Assembly: GCA_018664485.1 (NCBI GenBank)
Contig: JABJOE010000008.1
Coordinates: forward strand, 1 to 20,083
Reading direction: 5' to 3'
From: Candidatus Uhrbacteria bacterium
GTDB taxonomy: Bacteria; Patescibacteria; ABY1; SG8-24; UBA9934
DNA: 20,083 nucleotides
Positions 1-8,242 of the stretch are shown one piece after another (position 1 is the stretch's first letter; every line of letters begins with the position of its first letter). The notes under the pieces were generated by a model, which did no database searches, had not been told where the DNA came from, and worked only from the letters and a program-made list of their open reading frames with translations. Both the position numbers and the translations under genes were made by a program.

Positions 1-1938
1 CACTATGGACGAATCTGTCCCGTGCAGACTCCTGAGGGACCAAACATTGGTCTTGTTGGGCAGCTCGCAAGTTACGCGCGTATTAACAAATATGGATTCA
101 TCGAAACACCATACAGAAAGGTTGTGGAAGATGGAAAGCGAATGAAGGTTACGGATGAAATCGAATACATCAACGCATTTACTGAAGAAAAAACTATTAC
201 ATGTCCTGCAACGATCGAGCTCGACGAAGAAGGATATATTGTTAAGGAATTTGTAGAGGCTCGAAAGTTTGGAGAGGCGAAACAAGTTGCCAGAGGAGAG
301 GTGAAGTACATGGATGTGTCGACTACACAGATTGTGTCAGTTGGTACTGCATTGATTCCTTTCTTGGAGCACGATGACGCAACTCGAGCGCTCATGGGAT
401 CGAACATGCAACGGCAGGCTGTGCCACCAATCAACCCACAGGCTCCACGAGTTGGAACGGGTCGAGAACGTCGTGCGGCGATTGATTCAGGACACGTTCT
501 TGTTGCGGCAGAAGACGGTGTGGTGACAGAGATTGATAGTGGACACATCGTACTTAACTACAAGAAGTCTGGAGAAGTTATTTACACATTGAACAAGTTC
601 CTACGTTCAAACCACTCTACGTCTATCAACCAGCGTCCGGTTGTTATGCCTGGGATGAAGGTTAAAGCTGGAGACGTTCTAGCTGATGGACCTTCGGTAG
701 ATAAAGGAGAGTTGGCTTTAGGACAGAACATGCTCGTGGCTTTCATGAGTTGGAGCGGATACAACTATGAGGATGCGATTATTTTGTCTGAGCGCGTTGT
801 TCAGCAGGATCGATTCACAACTGTTCACCTTGAGCATTTGAGACTTGATGTTCGCGACACGAAGCTTGGACCAGAAGTTGTTACATCTGACATTCCAAAT
901 GTTTCAGAAGAGAAGCTTAAGCACTTAGACAGCGAAGGAATTATCCGGACTGGTGCTGAGGTGAGCTCAGGAGATATCCTAGTTGGAAAAATTACACCAA
1001 AGGGAGAGACTGAATTGTCAGCTGAGGAAAAACTGTTGCGAGCGATTTTCGGTGAAAAGGCACGCGACGTTCGAGACTCATCCCTCTACTTGCGACACGG
1101 ACATAAAGGAAAGGTCGTTGACGTTAAGATCTTCTCACGAGAAGAAGGAGACAACTTGTCACCAGGAGTTATCAGAAGCGTCCAGGTTACTATCGCTGAT
1201 CTGCGAAAGATGCAGGTGGGAGATAAGATGGCTGGTCGTCACGGTAACAAGGGAGTGGTATCAAAGGTTGTTCCAGTTGAGGACATGCCGTTCTCAGCTG
1301 ACGGTCGTCCAGTTGATGTGATCCTGACACCGCTTGGAGTTGTTTCACGTATGAACTTGGGACAGATTTTGGAGGTCCACCTTGGACTTGCCGCCGACAA
1401 GATGGGATTCCATGTTGCGGCACCCGTGTTCGTTGGCCCACATGAAGATCAGATCCGAAAAGAATTGGTAAAGGCTGGATTCGGAGAAAGCGGACAGCTT
1501 ACGCTGCATGATGGTCGTACAGGTGAGGCATATGACAACCCAGTCACTGTCGGAATCATGTACATGCTGAAGTTGAACCACATGATCGAGGACAAGATGC
1601 ACCAACGATCAATCGGACCTTACTCACTTATCACACAGCAGCCGCTTGGTGGTAAGGCGCAGTTTGGTGGACAGAGATTCGGAGAAATGGAAGTTTGGGC
1701 GCTCGAGGCATACGGTGCAGCGCATACATTGCAAGAAATCTTGACCATTAAGTCAGATGACGTTCCAGGACGTTCAAAGGCTTATGAGGCAATCATTAAG
1801 GGTGACGACATTCAGAAGGTCAACGTACCTGAGTCATTCAATGTGCTTATTCGAGAGCTCAAGGGATTGTGTTTGGATGTTGAGCTGTTGAAGAATGGAA
1901 AGAAAGTAGAAGTCGATTCTAAAGGAAAAAATAACTAA
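1..1938 (+). CDS. rpoB: RNA polymerase beta subunit, 3' part
   Basis: This is the C-terminal half of the RNA polymerase beta subunit, which forms one side of the active-site cleft. The reading frame is open from base 1 (HYGRICPVQTPEGPNIGL), which corresponds to about residue 550 of E. coli RpoB, so the true start lies outside the window. About 645 residues are present. Visible family landmarks are SGYNYEDAIILSERVV (DNA/RNA-hybrid-binding region), GRHGNKGVVS with the following DMPF segment, and the C-terminal GEMEVWALEAYGAAHTLQE clamp region that docks with beta-prime. No large lineage insertion is seen. The gene ends 5 bp before rpoC, so the two are cotranscribed as in nearly all bacteria. 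Glycine and arginine codons are dominated by GGA and CGA/CGT, a useful reference for the small genes further on. Confidence 0.98.
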   Translation, partial: HYGRICPVQTPEGPNIGLVGQLASYARINKYGFIETPYRKVVEDGKRMKVTDEIEYINAFTEEKTITCPATIELDEEGYIVKEFVEARKFGEAKQVARGEVKYMDVSTTQIVSVGTALIPFLEHDDATRALMGSNMQRQAVPPINPQAPRVGTGRERRAAIDSGHVLVAAEDGVVTEIDSGHIVLNYKKSGEVIYTLNKFLRSNHSTSINQRPVVMPGMKVKAGDVLADGPSVDKGELALGQNMLVAFMSWSGYNYEDAIILSERVVQQDRFTTVHLEHLRLDVRDTKLGPEVVTSDIPNVSEEKLKHLDSEGIIRTGAEVSSGDILVGKITPKGETELSAEEKLLRAIFGEKARDVRDSSLYLRHGHKGKVVDVKIFSREEGDNLSPGVIRSVQVTIADLRKMQVGDKMAGRHGNKGVVSKVVPVEDMPFSADGRPVDVILTPLGVVSRMNLGQILEVHLGLAADKMGFHVAAPVFVGPHEDQIRKELVKAGFGESGQLTLHDGRTGEAYDNPVTVGIMYMLKLNHMIEDKMHQRSIGPYSLITQQPLGGKAQFGGQRFGEMEVWALEAYGAAHTLQEILTIKSDDVPGRSKAYEAIIKGDDIQKVNVPESFNVLIRELKGLCLDVELLKNGKKVEVDSKGKNN

Positions 1939-1943
1939 GGCGT

Positions 1944-4900
1944 ATGGCGTTTCATAAAATCAATACCCTCAAAGCAACTGACTTTGACTCGATTCGCATG
2001 CGTCTTGCTTCCCCTGAAGTGATTCGATCATGGTCATACGGTGAGGTTACAAAACCCGAGACGATCAACTATCGTACACAGAAGCCTGAGAAACATGGAT
2101 TGTTCGCAGAGGAAATTTTCGGTCCGTCAAAAGACTGGGAGTGTTACTGTGGAAAATATAAGAAGATCCGTTACAAGGGAATTATCTGTGACAAGTGTGG
2201 AGTTGAGGTAACGCAGGCAGTCGTTCGTCGTGAACGCATGGCTCACATCGAGCTCGCTGCACCTGTAACGCATATTTGGTTCTTACGTGGTGTTCCGTCA
2301 AAGGTTGGAACAATTCTGGACATGTCTGTTCAGTCACTTGAGAAGATTATCTACTTCTCTAGCTTCATTATTACTGACGTGAACCACGAAGCTCGCGATC
2401 AGACTCTCGAGCAGGTTCAGCAGGAGTACAAGTCTAAGAAGAAGATGATTGAAGGTGAGCGTAAGCGTGATTGCGAGCGCGTAGCTGAAAAGTTCACCGG
2501 TGAAGTAAAGAAAATCAAAACAGAACAGGGTCGAATCAATGACCTTTCAGATAAGAAGCTTGAAGAGTTGGAAGAAGATTTCTTGGTGGTTGAAAAAGAC
2601 CTCAAGGACATGGAAGTGATGAAGATTATTCCTGAGGCTACGTACCAGGAGTGGTCAATCAAGTTTGGACATATCTTTGACGCCGGAATTGGTGCTGAGG
2701 CAATCTTGAAGTTGCTTGAGCGGTTGAACGTTGAAGAGACAATCACAATGCTTGAGGAAGCGCGAGAGGCTACACGATCAAAGACAAAGAAAGATCGAAT
2801 CATCCGTCGTTTGAAGCTTCTTCACTCTTTAGGAAAGAATGAAATTAAGCCAGATTGGATGGTGCTCCGTGCTATTCCAGTTATTCCAGCGGATCTTCGT
2901 CCGATGGTGGCACTTGATGGTGGTCGTTTTGCAACTTCAGACCTAAACGATCTCTACCGACGAGTTATCAACCGTAACAACCGATTGAAACGACTATACG
3001 GCTTGAACGCTCCGGAAGTTATTACACGAAACGAAAAACGAATGTTGCAGGAAGCTGTTGACTCTTTGATCGACAACTCTGCTCGTTCATCAAAGACAGT
3101 TATCGCGGCAACAGGACGAAAACGACAGCTAAAATCACTTGCTGACATCTTGAAGGGTAAACAGGGACGTTTCCGACAGAACCTTCTTGGTAAGCGTATC
3201 GACTATTCTGGTCGTTCGGTGATTGTTGTTGGGCCTCATTTGAAGATTGAACAATGTGGAATTCCAAAGAAGATGGCACTCGAGCTATTTAAGCCGTTTG
3301 TTATTTCAAAGTTAATTTCACGTGAGTACGTCCATAACATCCGAAGCGCAAACCGATTCATTGAATCTGACCGTGCTGAGGTGTGGGACATTTTGGAAGA
3401 AGTAGTATCAGAAGCATTCGTGATGTTGAACCGTGCGCCGACACTTCACCGTCTTGGTATTCAGGCTTTCCGGCCGGTACTTGTTGAGGGTAAAGCGATC
3501 CAGGTTCATCCGATGGTATGTGACGCGTACAACGCTGACTTCGACGGAGACCAGATGGCTGTACACGTTCCACTTACAAAGGAAGCACGACGCGAGGCGC
3601 AGGACTTGATGCTTTCAATCCACAACTTGCTAAAGCCGTCTCATGGTGGACCGGTTGCTACTCCTGGTAAAGATATTGCTTGGGGTGCGTACTACCTCTC
3701 AATGGTTCGATCAGAACCTGACGAGGAGAAGATGAAGAGCTTTGGTTCAGTTGAAGGCGCTAAGTACGCTTATCAGGCTGAGGAGCTTGGCTTGCAGGAG
3801 TGGATTCGAGTTCCAGTATCTGGAGAAATTCTAATCACAACAATCGGACGCGTGATTTTGAATGAACAGTTCCCAGAAAAGATCGAGTTCATAAATGGAA
3901 AAATGGGAAAGAAGCAGCTTGCTAAGGTTGTCCGAGACACATTGGAATTTTACGGACCTGAGTTTACGGCTGGGCTTCTAGATAATCTTAAAACTCTTGG
4001 ATTCCGTTACTCAGAACGCTCTGGATTCTCTTGGGGAATGACTGAGTTGCCTGAGATCCCTGAAAAGAAGGCGTTGGTTGAAGAGGGAAGTCGACGTGTT
4101 GTAGAGGTTGATGGTTTCTATGCACAGGGACTGCTTACACAGGGTGAGCGACATACACAAATCATTAAAATTTGGGCTGACGTTAAGGATCAGATTGCTG
4201 ACCTTGCAAAGAAAGCACTTCCGGATGAAACATCTGCATATACGATGATCGATTCTGGTGCTCGTGGTTCTTGGTCACAGATGACACAGATGATTGGAAT
4301 GATCGGTTTGAAGGCATCAGCTGCTGGAGAAACTATTGAGCTTCCGGTGAAATCATCATTCAAAGATGGTGTTGGAGTGCTAGAGTTCTTCATCTCATCT
4401 CATGGTCAGCGTAAAGGTTTGACTGATACAGCGCTTAAGACTGCAAACGCGGGTTACCTTACTCGTCGACTAGTGGATGTGTCACAGGACGTTATTGTTC
4501 GTGAGGTAGATTGTGGAAACGACGTTGGAATCACAATGACAAGAAAGGACTCTGAAGAGCTTGGTGAGACCGTTTACTCACGAGTACTTGGACGAACTCC
4601 TGTGGCTGATATCGTAATGCCTGGAGGTCGAAAGGTTGTTGTGAAGGCTGGTGAGATCATTACTGAAACTCATATCCGTACACTACAAACTGCAAAGAAA
4701 GAGCCTGAAGAGATAACCGTTCGTTCAATTGCTACCTGTCGTGTTCACAGAGGGCTCTGTCAGACTTGTTATGGTTACGATTTGGCTTACAATAAGCCGG
4801 TTAAGCTTGGAATCGCTGTCGGAATTATCGCGGCGCAGTCAATCGGAGAGCCTGGTACTCAGCTTACGATGAGAACATTCCACACAGGTGGTGTGGCTGG

Positions 4901-5939
4901 AAAAGACATTACGTCTGGTCTTCCACGTGTTGAGGAGCTTATCGAGGCTCGTATGCCAAAGCAGAAGGCGATCATGACGGAGGTGTCAGGATTAGTTGAG
5001 ATCGAAACTGCTCAGCGCGAGATGGCACAGGTTGGAACTGGAAAGAAGATGATGGATACTCGACCTGGTCAGAAGATCGCACGCATTCGTTACACGGCTG
5101 TAGAAGATATGGATGTATCAGTCGGTCGTGGAGGAACTATTTTAGTGAAAGAAGGAGATAAGATTCGCAAAGGAGACGTTTTGGGAGAGATGACTGGCGG
5201 TGAAAAGATGCTCTCAACTACGGACGGAGTTATTGCGAAAACCGGAAAGACAAAGATCGCTATCACGCATGATGCACCAAAGGTACGAGAGTACGTTATT
5301 CCACAGGGGCTTACAATGTACGTATCTGACGGTGATCAGGCTCTTGCAGGAGACGCTCTTACAGAAGGTCACCTTGATCTTCAGGCGCTATTCAAGCACA
5401 AGGGACGGAAAGCTGTTGAGAAGTATATTCTGTCTGAGATTTTGAGCGTGTATGCGTCACAGGGGCAGAAGCTAAACTCAAAGCACTTGGAAATTATTGT
5501 TCGTCAGATGTTCAGCCGTGTTCGCGTGGTTGAACCGGAGGATACAATCTTCCTACCTGGTGAAGTGATCGAACGCGCTGCATTGCTTGATGAAACTGAT
5601 CGAGTTAATGCGTCTAAAGGAAAGCATGCTGAGTACGAAGAGCTATTCCTCGGAATCACGAAGGTGTCTCTCTCTACTGAGTCATGGTTGTCAGCCGCAT
5701 CATTCCAGGAGACAGCGCGAGTTCTTATCGGAGCTGCGATGACTGGAAAAGTTGATACACTTTCAGGACTCAAAGAGAACGTTATCATCGGTCGGCTTAT
5801 TCCAGCTGGAACAGGTTGGGATACGGCGGTACCTAAAGGTATGAAACAAATAAAAGAAGGTGAGGATGCGCTTCAGGCGAGCGAGCTTGAAGAACCTGCC
5901 GAAGAAGCAGAGGTAGAAGAGGAAAAGGACACAGAATAG
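1944..5939 (+). CDS. rpoC: RNA polymerase beta-prime subunit
   Basis: Complete largest subunit of RNA polymerase, 1331 aa. The N-terminal zinc site is C67, C69, C82 and C85. The catalytic Mg-binding loop NADFDGDQMAVH starts at residue 530, and a second zinc site is formed by C857, C932, C939 and C942. The trigger loop/bridge helix region (IAAQSIGEPGTQLTMRTFH) and the C-terminal ENVIIGRLIPAGTG are intact. Compared with E. coli and Bacillus, about 78 highly charged residues (152-229) are inserted between the N-terminal clamp and the EATYQEW segment and look like a coiled coil. The E. coli SI3 insertion is absent. The protein ends in a Glu-rich tail (EEPAEEAEVEEEKDTE). The start ATG lies 5 bp after rpoB behind only a weak AAGG, consistent with coupled translation. 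A terminator follows. Confidence 0.98.
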   Translation: MAFHKINTLKATDFDSIRMRLASPEVIRSWSYGEVTKPETINYRTQKPEKHGLFAEEIFGPSKDWECYCGKYKKIRYKGIICDKCGVEVTQAVVRRERMAHIELAAPVTHIWFLRGVPSKVGTILDMSVQSLEKIIYFSSFIITDVNHEARDQTLEQVQQEYKSKKKMIEGERKRDCERVAEKFTGEVKKIKTEQGRINDLSDKKLEELEEDFLVVEKDLKDMEVMKIIPEATYQEWSIKFGHIFDAGIGAEAILKLLERLNVEETITMLEEAREATRSKTKKDRIIRRLKLLHSLGKNEIKPDWMVLRAIPVIPADLRPMVALDGGRFATSDLNDLYRRVINRNNRLKRLYGLNAPEVITRNEKRMLQEAVDSLIDNSARSSKTVIAATGRKRQLKSLADILKGKQGRFRQNLLGKRIDYSGRSVIVVGPHLKIEQCGIPKKMALELFKPFVISKLISREYVHNIRSANRFIESDRAEVWDILEEVVSEAFVMLNRAPTLHRLGIQAFRPVLVEGKAIQVHPMVCDAYNADFDGDQMAVHVPLTKEARREAQDLMLSIHNLLKPSHGGPVATPGKDIAWGAYYLSMVRSEPDEEKMKSFGSVEGAKYAYQAEELGLQEWIRVPVSGEILITTIGRVILNEQFPEKIEFINGKMGKKQLAKVVRDTLEFYGPEFTAGLLDNLKTLGFRYSERSGFSWGMTELPEIPEKKALVEEGSRRVVEVDGFYAQGLLTQGERHTQIIKIWADVKDQIADLAKKALPDETSAYTMIDSGARGSWSQMTQMIGMIGLKASAAGETIELPVKSSFKDGVGVLEFFISSHGQRKGLTDTALKTANAGYLTRRLVDVSQDVIVREVDCGNDVGITMTRKDSEELGETVYSRVLGRTPVADIVMPGGRKVVVKAGEIITETHIRTLQTAKKEPEEITVRSIATCRVHRGLCQTCYGYDLAYNKPVKLGIAVGIIAAQSIGEPGTQLTMRTFHTGGVAGKDITSGLPRVEELIEARMPKQKAIMTEVSGLVEIETAQREMAQVGTGKKMMDTRPGQKIARIRYTAVEDMDVSVGRGGTILVKEGDKIRKGDVLGEMTGGEKMLSTTDGVIAKTGKTKIAITHDAPKVREYVIPQGLTMYVSDGDQALAGDALTEGHLDLQALFKHKGRKAVEKYILSEILSVYASQGQKLNSKHLEIIVRQMFSRVRVVEPEDTIFLPGEVIERAALLDETDRVNASKGKHAEYEELFLGITKVSLSTESWLSAASFQETARVLIGAAMTGKVDTLSGLKENVIIGRLIPAGTGWDTAVPKGMKQIKEGEDALQASELEEPAEEAEVEEEKDTE

Positions 5940-5964
5940 ATAATAGTTAAATCTACATACAAGA

Positions 5965-5984
5965 GCCGGCGAAAGCCGGTTTTT
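5965..5984 (+). terminator. Terminator of rpoBC
   Basis: A six-base-pair GC stem (GCCGGC / GCCGGT, one G-U pair) closes a GAAA tetraloop and runs straight into TTTTT. It lies 25 bp after the rpoC stop codon. Confidence 0.9.
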
Positions 5985-5987
5985 GTA

Positions 5988-6016
5988 TTGACAATAAGCC
6001 AAAAATGATGTACGTT
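5988..6016 (+). promoter_or_regulatory. Promoter of small unknown gene
   Basis: A perfect -35 TTGACA (5988-5993) is followed after 17 bp by a weak -10 TACGTT (6011-6016). It begins inside the tail of the rpoC terminator, so the next gene has its own transcript. The predicted start is near 6023. Confidence 0.6.
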
Positions 6017-6018
6017 AG

Positions 6019-6040
6019 TTTCTTCCAATGGTGGAAGAAA
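6019..6040 (+). promoter_or_regulatory. Perfect 9-bp palindrome at transcription start
   Basis: TTTCTTCCA (6019-6027) and TGGAAGAAA (6032-6040) are exact reverse complements with a 4-nt spacer, immediately downstream of the -10 box and over the predicted start site. It could be a repressor operator or a 5' mRNA hairpin. The sequence alone does not decide. Confidence 0.65.
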
Positions 6041-6069
6041 GGGGCTTCATAAGCTCAAGGAGCACTAGG

Positions 6070-6405
6070 ATGTTGTCGTATCGCTATGAAGGCGCATATA
6101 AGATAACTGTCGATGAAGATTCGGGGCTGGTGACTGGCGTTTCTCGCGGACTACATTCCGTGGCGGTGGGTACCATTGGCCGAACCGGAATGGATCACTG
6201 GGCATGTGACCCGGGCGCAACGGGCCAGGTCAAGGCTATCTTGCTCCATTCGGGCGTGTGGTACGTTCGTATCGACTGGCAAAATCCTCCTCAGTGGGAG
6301 GGTGACCAAGGCACTACAGGTTCTGACACCTACGGCTTCAACTGGCTTTTTGAGCGCCACCCAAGAACGCGAAGGCTCTATAGGTTTGTTTCTGACATCC
6401 GTTAA
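6070..6405 (+). CDS. Small protein of unknown function (111 aa)
   Basis: I do not recognise this family. The start at 6070 is chosen because AAGGAG at 6057-6062 sits 7 nt upstream. The in-frame ATG at 6028 falls inside the palindrome and has no ribosome binding site. The protein is soluble, with no signal peptide or membrane helix, rich in Gly and Trp (HWACDPGATG, WQNPPQWEGD, YGFNWLFERHP), suggesting a compact beta-rich fold. It has one cysteine. The gene is a complete transcription unit, with promoter 5988-6016 and terminator 6436-6470, inserted between the rpoBC and yebC-ruvC units. Gly codons are mixed GGC/GGT/GGG rather than the GGA typical of rpoBC, which may point to different expression or origin. 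Confidence 0.75.
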   Translation: MLSYRYEGAYKITVDEDSGLVTGVSRGLHSVAVGTIGRTGMDHWACDPGATGQVKAILLHSGVWYVRIDWQNPPQWEGDQGTTGSDTYGFNWLFERHPRTRRLYRFVSDIR

Positions 6406-6435
6406 TCGGCGCGAATAACGACGCCACACTCCGTG

Positions 6436-6470
6436 ACCCGGCTTGCATCTGCAGCTGGGTTGTCTTTTTT
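6436..6470 (+). terminator. Terminator of small unknown gene
   Basis: Stem ACCCGGC/GCTGGGT is continued by TGCA/TGCA after a single bulge, with a TC loop, and is followed by TGTCTTTTTT. Confidence 0.8.
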
Positions 6471-6471
6471 C

Positions 6472-6500
6472 TTGAGAGTTTTGTTTTTTGATGATAATCT
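6472..6500 (+). promoter_or_regulatory. Promoter of yebC, near-leaderless
   Basis: TTGAGA (6472-6477) is followed by GATAAT (6493-6498, 15-bp spacer) or TAATCT (6495-6500, 17-bp spacer). Either places the transcription start only about 2-6 nt before the yebC ATG at 6510. Confidence 0.6.
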
Positions 6501-6509
6501 GTGCTTAAT

Positions 6510-7226
6510 ATGAGCGGACATTCAAAATGGTCTTCAATAAAACATAAGAAGGGTGCTGCCGACGCCAAGCGCGGTAAGCTTTTTTCGAAGTTAGCAAAGA
6601 CAATCACGGTCGCGGTTAAAAGTGGAGGAGCCGATGAGTCTACAAATTTTACGCTAAGGTTGGCGATAGATAAGGCCCGGCAGGCAAATATGCCGAAGGA
6701 TAATATCATCCGTGCTATCTCTCGTGGATCAGGTGAGGGTGATGACGGTAAAGAGCTGAAAGGGGTTGTCTATGAAGCTATGGGTCCAGGAGGTGCCTCT
6801 ATATTAATCGAGGTATTAACTGACAACACAAACCGTTCGATCACAAATGTTAAGACAATTATCGGAAAGAACGGTGGGAATTTTGATGCAAAAGTTTTGT
6901 GGCAGTTTGATCGAAAGGGAGTGGTTCGAATTGAGGATATTTCCAGCGTCGGAGATCGCGATGAGTTAGAGCTCACACTTATTGATGTAGGAGTTGAAGA
7001 TTTGTCGTGGGAGAATGGTCTTGAACTTATCGGAGAGCTTTCTGATTTGCAGACCATTGAAAAGTCATTGGGAGATTTGGGACTGAAGGCTTCGGAGGCA
7101 CAGCCTGAGTATGTCGCAAAAGAATCTATACAGTTATCGGCGGAAGATGAAGAGAAGTTGATGAATTTGATGGATAAGCTAGATGACGATGACGACGTAC
7201 AAAACGTATATACAAACGCCGCGTAG
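6510..7226 (+). CDS. yebC: YebC/PmpR family protein
   Basis: YebC/TACO1-family protein of 238 aa, close to the family's usual 240-250. Family members act as regulators or as translation factors that relieve ribosome stalling on difficult sequences such as polyproline. The N-terminus MSGHSKWSSIKHKKGAADAK and the ANMPKDNIIRAI segment are diagnostic. The start at 6510 matches the conserved MxGHSKW beginning. A GTG three codons upstream in frame is rejected. The C-terminus ends in an acidic stretch (DKLDDDDDVQNVYTNAA). There is no Shine-Dalgarno and the promoter lies directly upstream, so the mRNA is probably leaderless. ruvC follows 2 bp after the stop, the widespread yebC-ruvC pairing, but ruvA and ruvB are not next to it here. 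Confidence 0.95.
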   Translation: MSGHSKWSSIKHKKGAADAKRGKLFSKLAKTITVAVKSGGADESTNFTLRLAIDKARQANMPKDNIIRAISRGSGEGDDGKELKGVVYEAMGPGGASILIEVLTDNTNRSITNVKTIIGKNGGNFDAKVLWQFDRKGVVRIEDISSVGDRDELELTLIDVGVEDLSWENGLELIGELSDLQTIEKSLGDLGLKASEAQPEYVAKESIQLSAEDEEKLMNLMDKLDDDDDVQNVYTNAA

Positions 7227-7228
7227 AT

Positions 7229-7714
7229 ATGATAGTTCTTGGCATTGATCCTGGGTACGGACGCTGTGGATTTGGAGTCATTGAGTCTAATGAGTCTGCA
7301 ATGAACGGCTGGAGCCATCTGGCTAGCGGAGTTATTTCAACTTCTGCGGAGACAGAGTTTTCAGATCGACTACTCGAGATTGGAGACGATCTAGTTTCTA
7401 TAATCCGACAATACAAACCGGAGCTACTTGTCATCGAGCAGCTCTTTTTTGCAAAAAACACGACGACAGCAATGAAGGTTGCTCACGCTCGCGGCATGAT
7501 TGTATATGTTGCAAAGAAAGAGGGGGTGCGTGTAGAGGATGTTATGCCAAATGAGGTGAAGCAGGCGTTAACGGGATACGGTGCTGCCGATAAAAAGCAG
7601 ATGCAGGAGATGGTGAAGACGGTTTTTGGTCTATCAAAGGTTCCAGAGCCAGATGATGCCGCTGACGCACTCGCAATAGCGTGGACAGGGGCAACGCGCG
7701 CAGCCTATCTTTAA
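7229..7714 (+). CDS. ruvC: Holliday junction resolvase RuvC
   Basis: Endonuclease that cleaves Holliday junctions during recombinational repair, working as a dimer with RuvAB. It is 161 aa, normal for the family. All four acidic catalytic positions are visible: D7 in VLGIDPGYG, E70 in LLVIEQLFF, and D143 and D146 in PDDAADALAIAW. The RNase H-like fold begins at residue 1. The gene starts 2 bp after yebC without a Shine-Dalgarno, so translation is likely coupled. No terminator follows. The promoter of the next gene overlaps its 3' end region. Confidence 0.96.
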   Translation: MIVLGIDPGYGRCGFGVIESNESAMNGWSHLASGVISTSAETEFSDRLLEIGDDLVSIIRQYKPELLVIEQLFFAKNTTTAMKVAHARGMIVYVAKKEGVRVEDVMPNEVKQALTGYGAADKKQMQEMVKTVFGLSKVPEPDDAADALAIAWTGATRAAYL

Positions 7715-7716
7715 TT

Positions 7717-7725
7717 TGCTATAAT
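7717..7725 (+). promoter_or_regulatory. Extended -10 promoter of first lipoprotein
   Basis: TGCTATAAT is a perfect extended -10 element (TG-n-TATAAT). The -35 position is not conserved. The predicted start is at about 7732, two bases before the ATG at 7734, giving a leaderless mRNA. Confidence 0.75.
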
Positions 7726-7733
7726 CAATTCAT

Positions 7734-8174
7734 ATGAAAAATACAAAATCGTTCGTCATTGGCGCTTTCGCCCTTGTTCTTCTTGGAGGAGGTTGCATGT
7801 CGGCTCCAGAAAACATCACAGTTGAAATCGAGGTTCCTACACGAGTTGAAGTCGGTGAGCAGTTTAACGTCATCGCAAATATCACAAACACCGGCAGCGA
7901 TGCACAGGAATTAAATAGTATCGATATTGGTGATGAATATCTTGAGGGAGTTATTATCTACGGGTCTGAGCCGGCTTACTCTGAGACTTTCCACGTGCCG
8001 ATCGACAACACTATAAGTCACTCTATGATGCATTCAATCGAAGCTGGAGAGACTTTGTCTGTGAGTTTTGATGCGGAAGCACTTATCGAAGGTGATTATA
8101 GCGGTGCCTTTGATGTATGTGTAAATGGCCCTGTGAGCTGTCTATACTATAGTATTCGCACATTGGTGGAGTAA
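7734..8174 (+). CDS. Secreted lipoprotein, CARDB/Ig-like fold (146 aa)
   Basis: The N-terminus has a lysine-containing n-region, a hydrophobic stretch and a lipobox-like LLGGGC with the lipidation cysteine at residue 21, so it is probably exported and anchored to the outer face of the cytoplasmic membrane. The mature part alternates short beta-strand-like segments (VEIEVPTRVEVGEQFNVIAN, then ITNTGSDAQ), typical of CARDB/Ig-like adhesion or spacer domains. This fold assignment is inference. A Cys pair near the end (DVCVNGPVSCLY) could form a disulphide. It is a tandem paralogue of the next gene, sharing HSIDIG-like, AGETLSV, GDYSGAFD and the terminal IRTLVE. There is no Shine-Dalgarno. The promoter sits immediately before the ATG. 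Confidence 0.85.
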   Translation: MKNTKSFVIGAFALVLLGGGCMSAPENITVEIEVPTRVEVGEQFNVIANITNTGSDAQELNSIDIGDEYLEGVIIYGSEPAYSETFHVPIDNTISHSMMHSIEAGETLSVSFDAEALIEGDYSGAFDVCVNGPVSCLYYSIRTLVE

Positions 8175-8187
8175 TGCTCGCGGATCC

Positions 8188-8216
8188 TTGCTGATAGGAG
8201 CTTGCTGACATATACT
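8188..8216 (+). promoter_or_regulatory. Promoter of second lipoprotein
   Basis: TTGCTG (8188-8193), 17 bp, TATACT (8211-8216). The predicted start is near 8223, giving a 20-nt leader without a Shine-Dalgarno. The octamer CTTGCTGA occurs twice 14 bp apart (8187-8194, 8201-8208) in this promoter. Confidence 0.55.
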
Positions 8217-8242
8217 AACTACAAGAATTCTTAATATTTTCT

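Noticed and set aside
72..548. Long open frames on the opposite strand of rpoB, rpoC and yebC
   Set aside because: They are antisense shadows of highly conserved genes with no ribosome binding sites or promoters.
6028..6069. Earlier ATG start for the 111-aa gene
   Set aside because: The codon falls within the 9-bp palindrome near the transcript start and has no Shine-Dalgarno, whereas the ATG at 6070 does.
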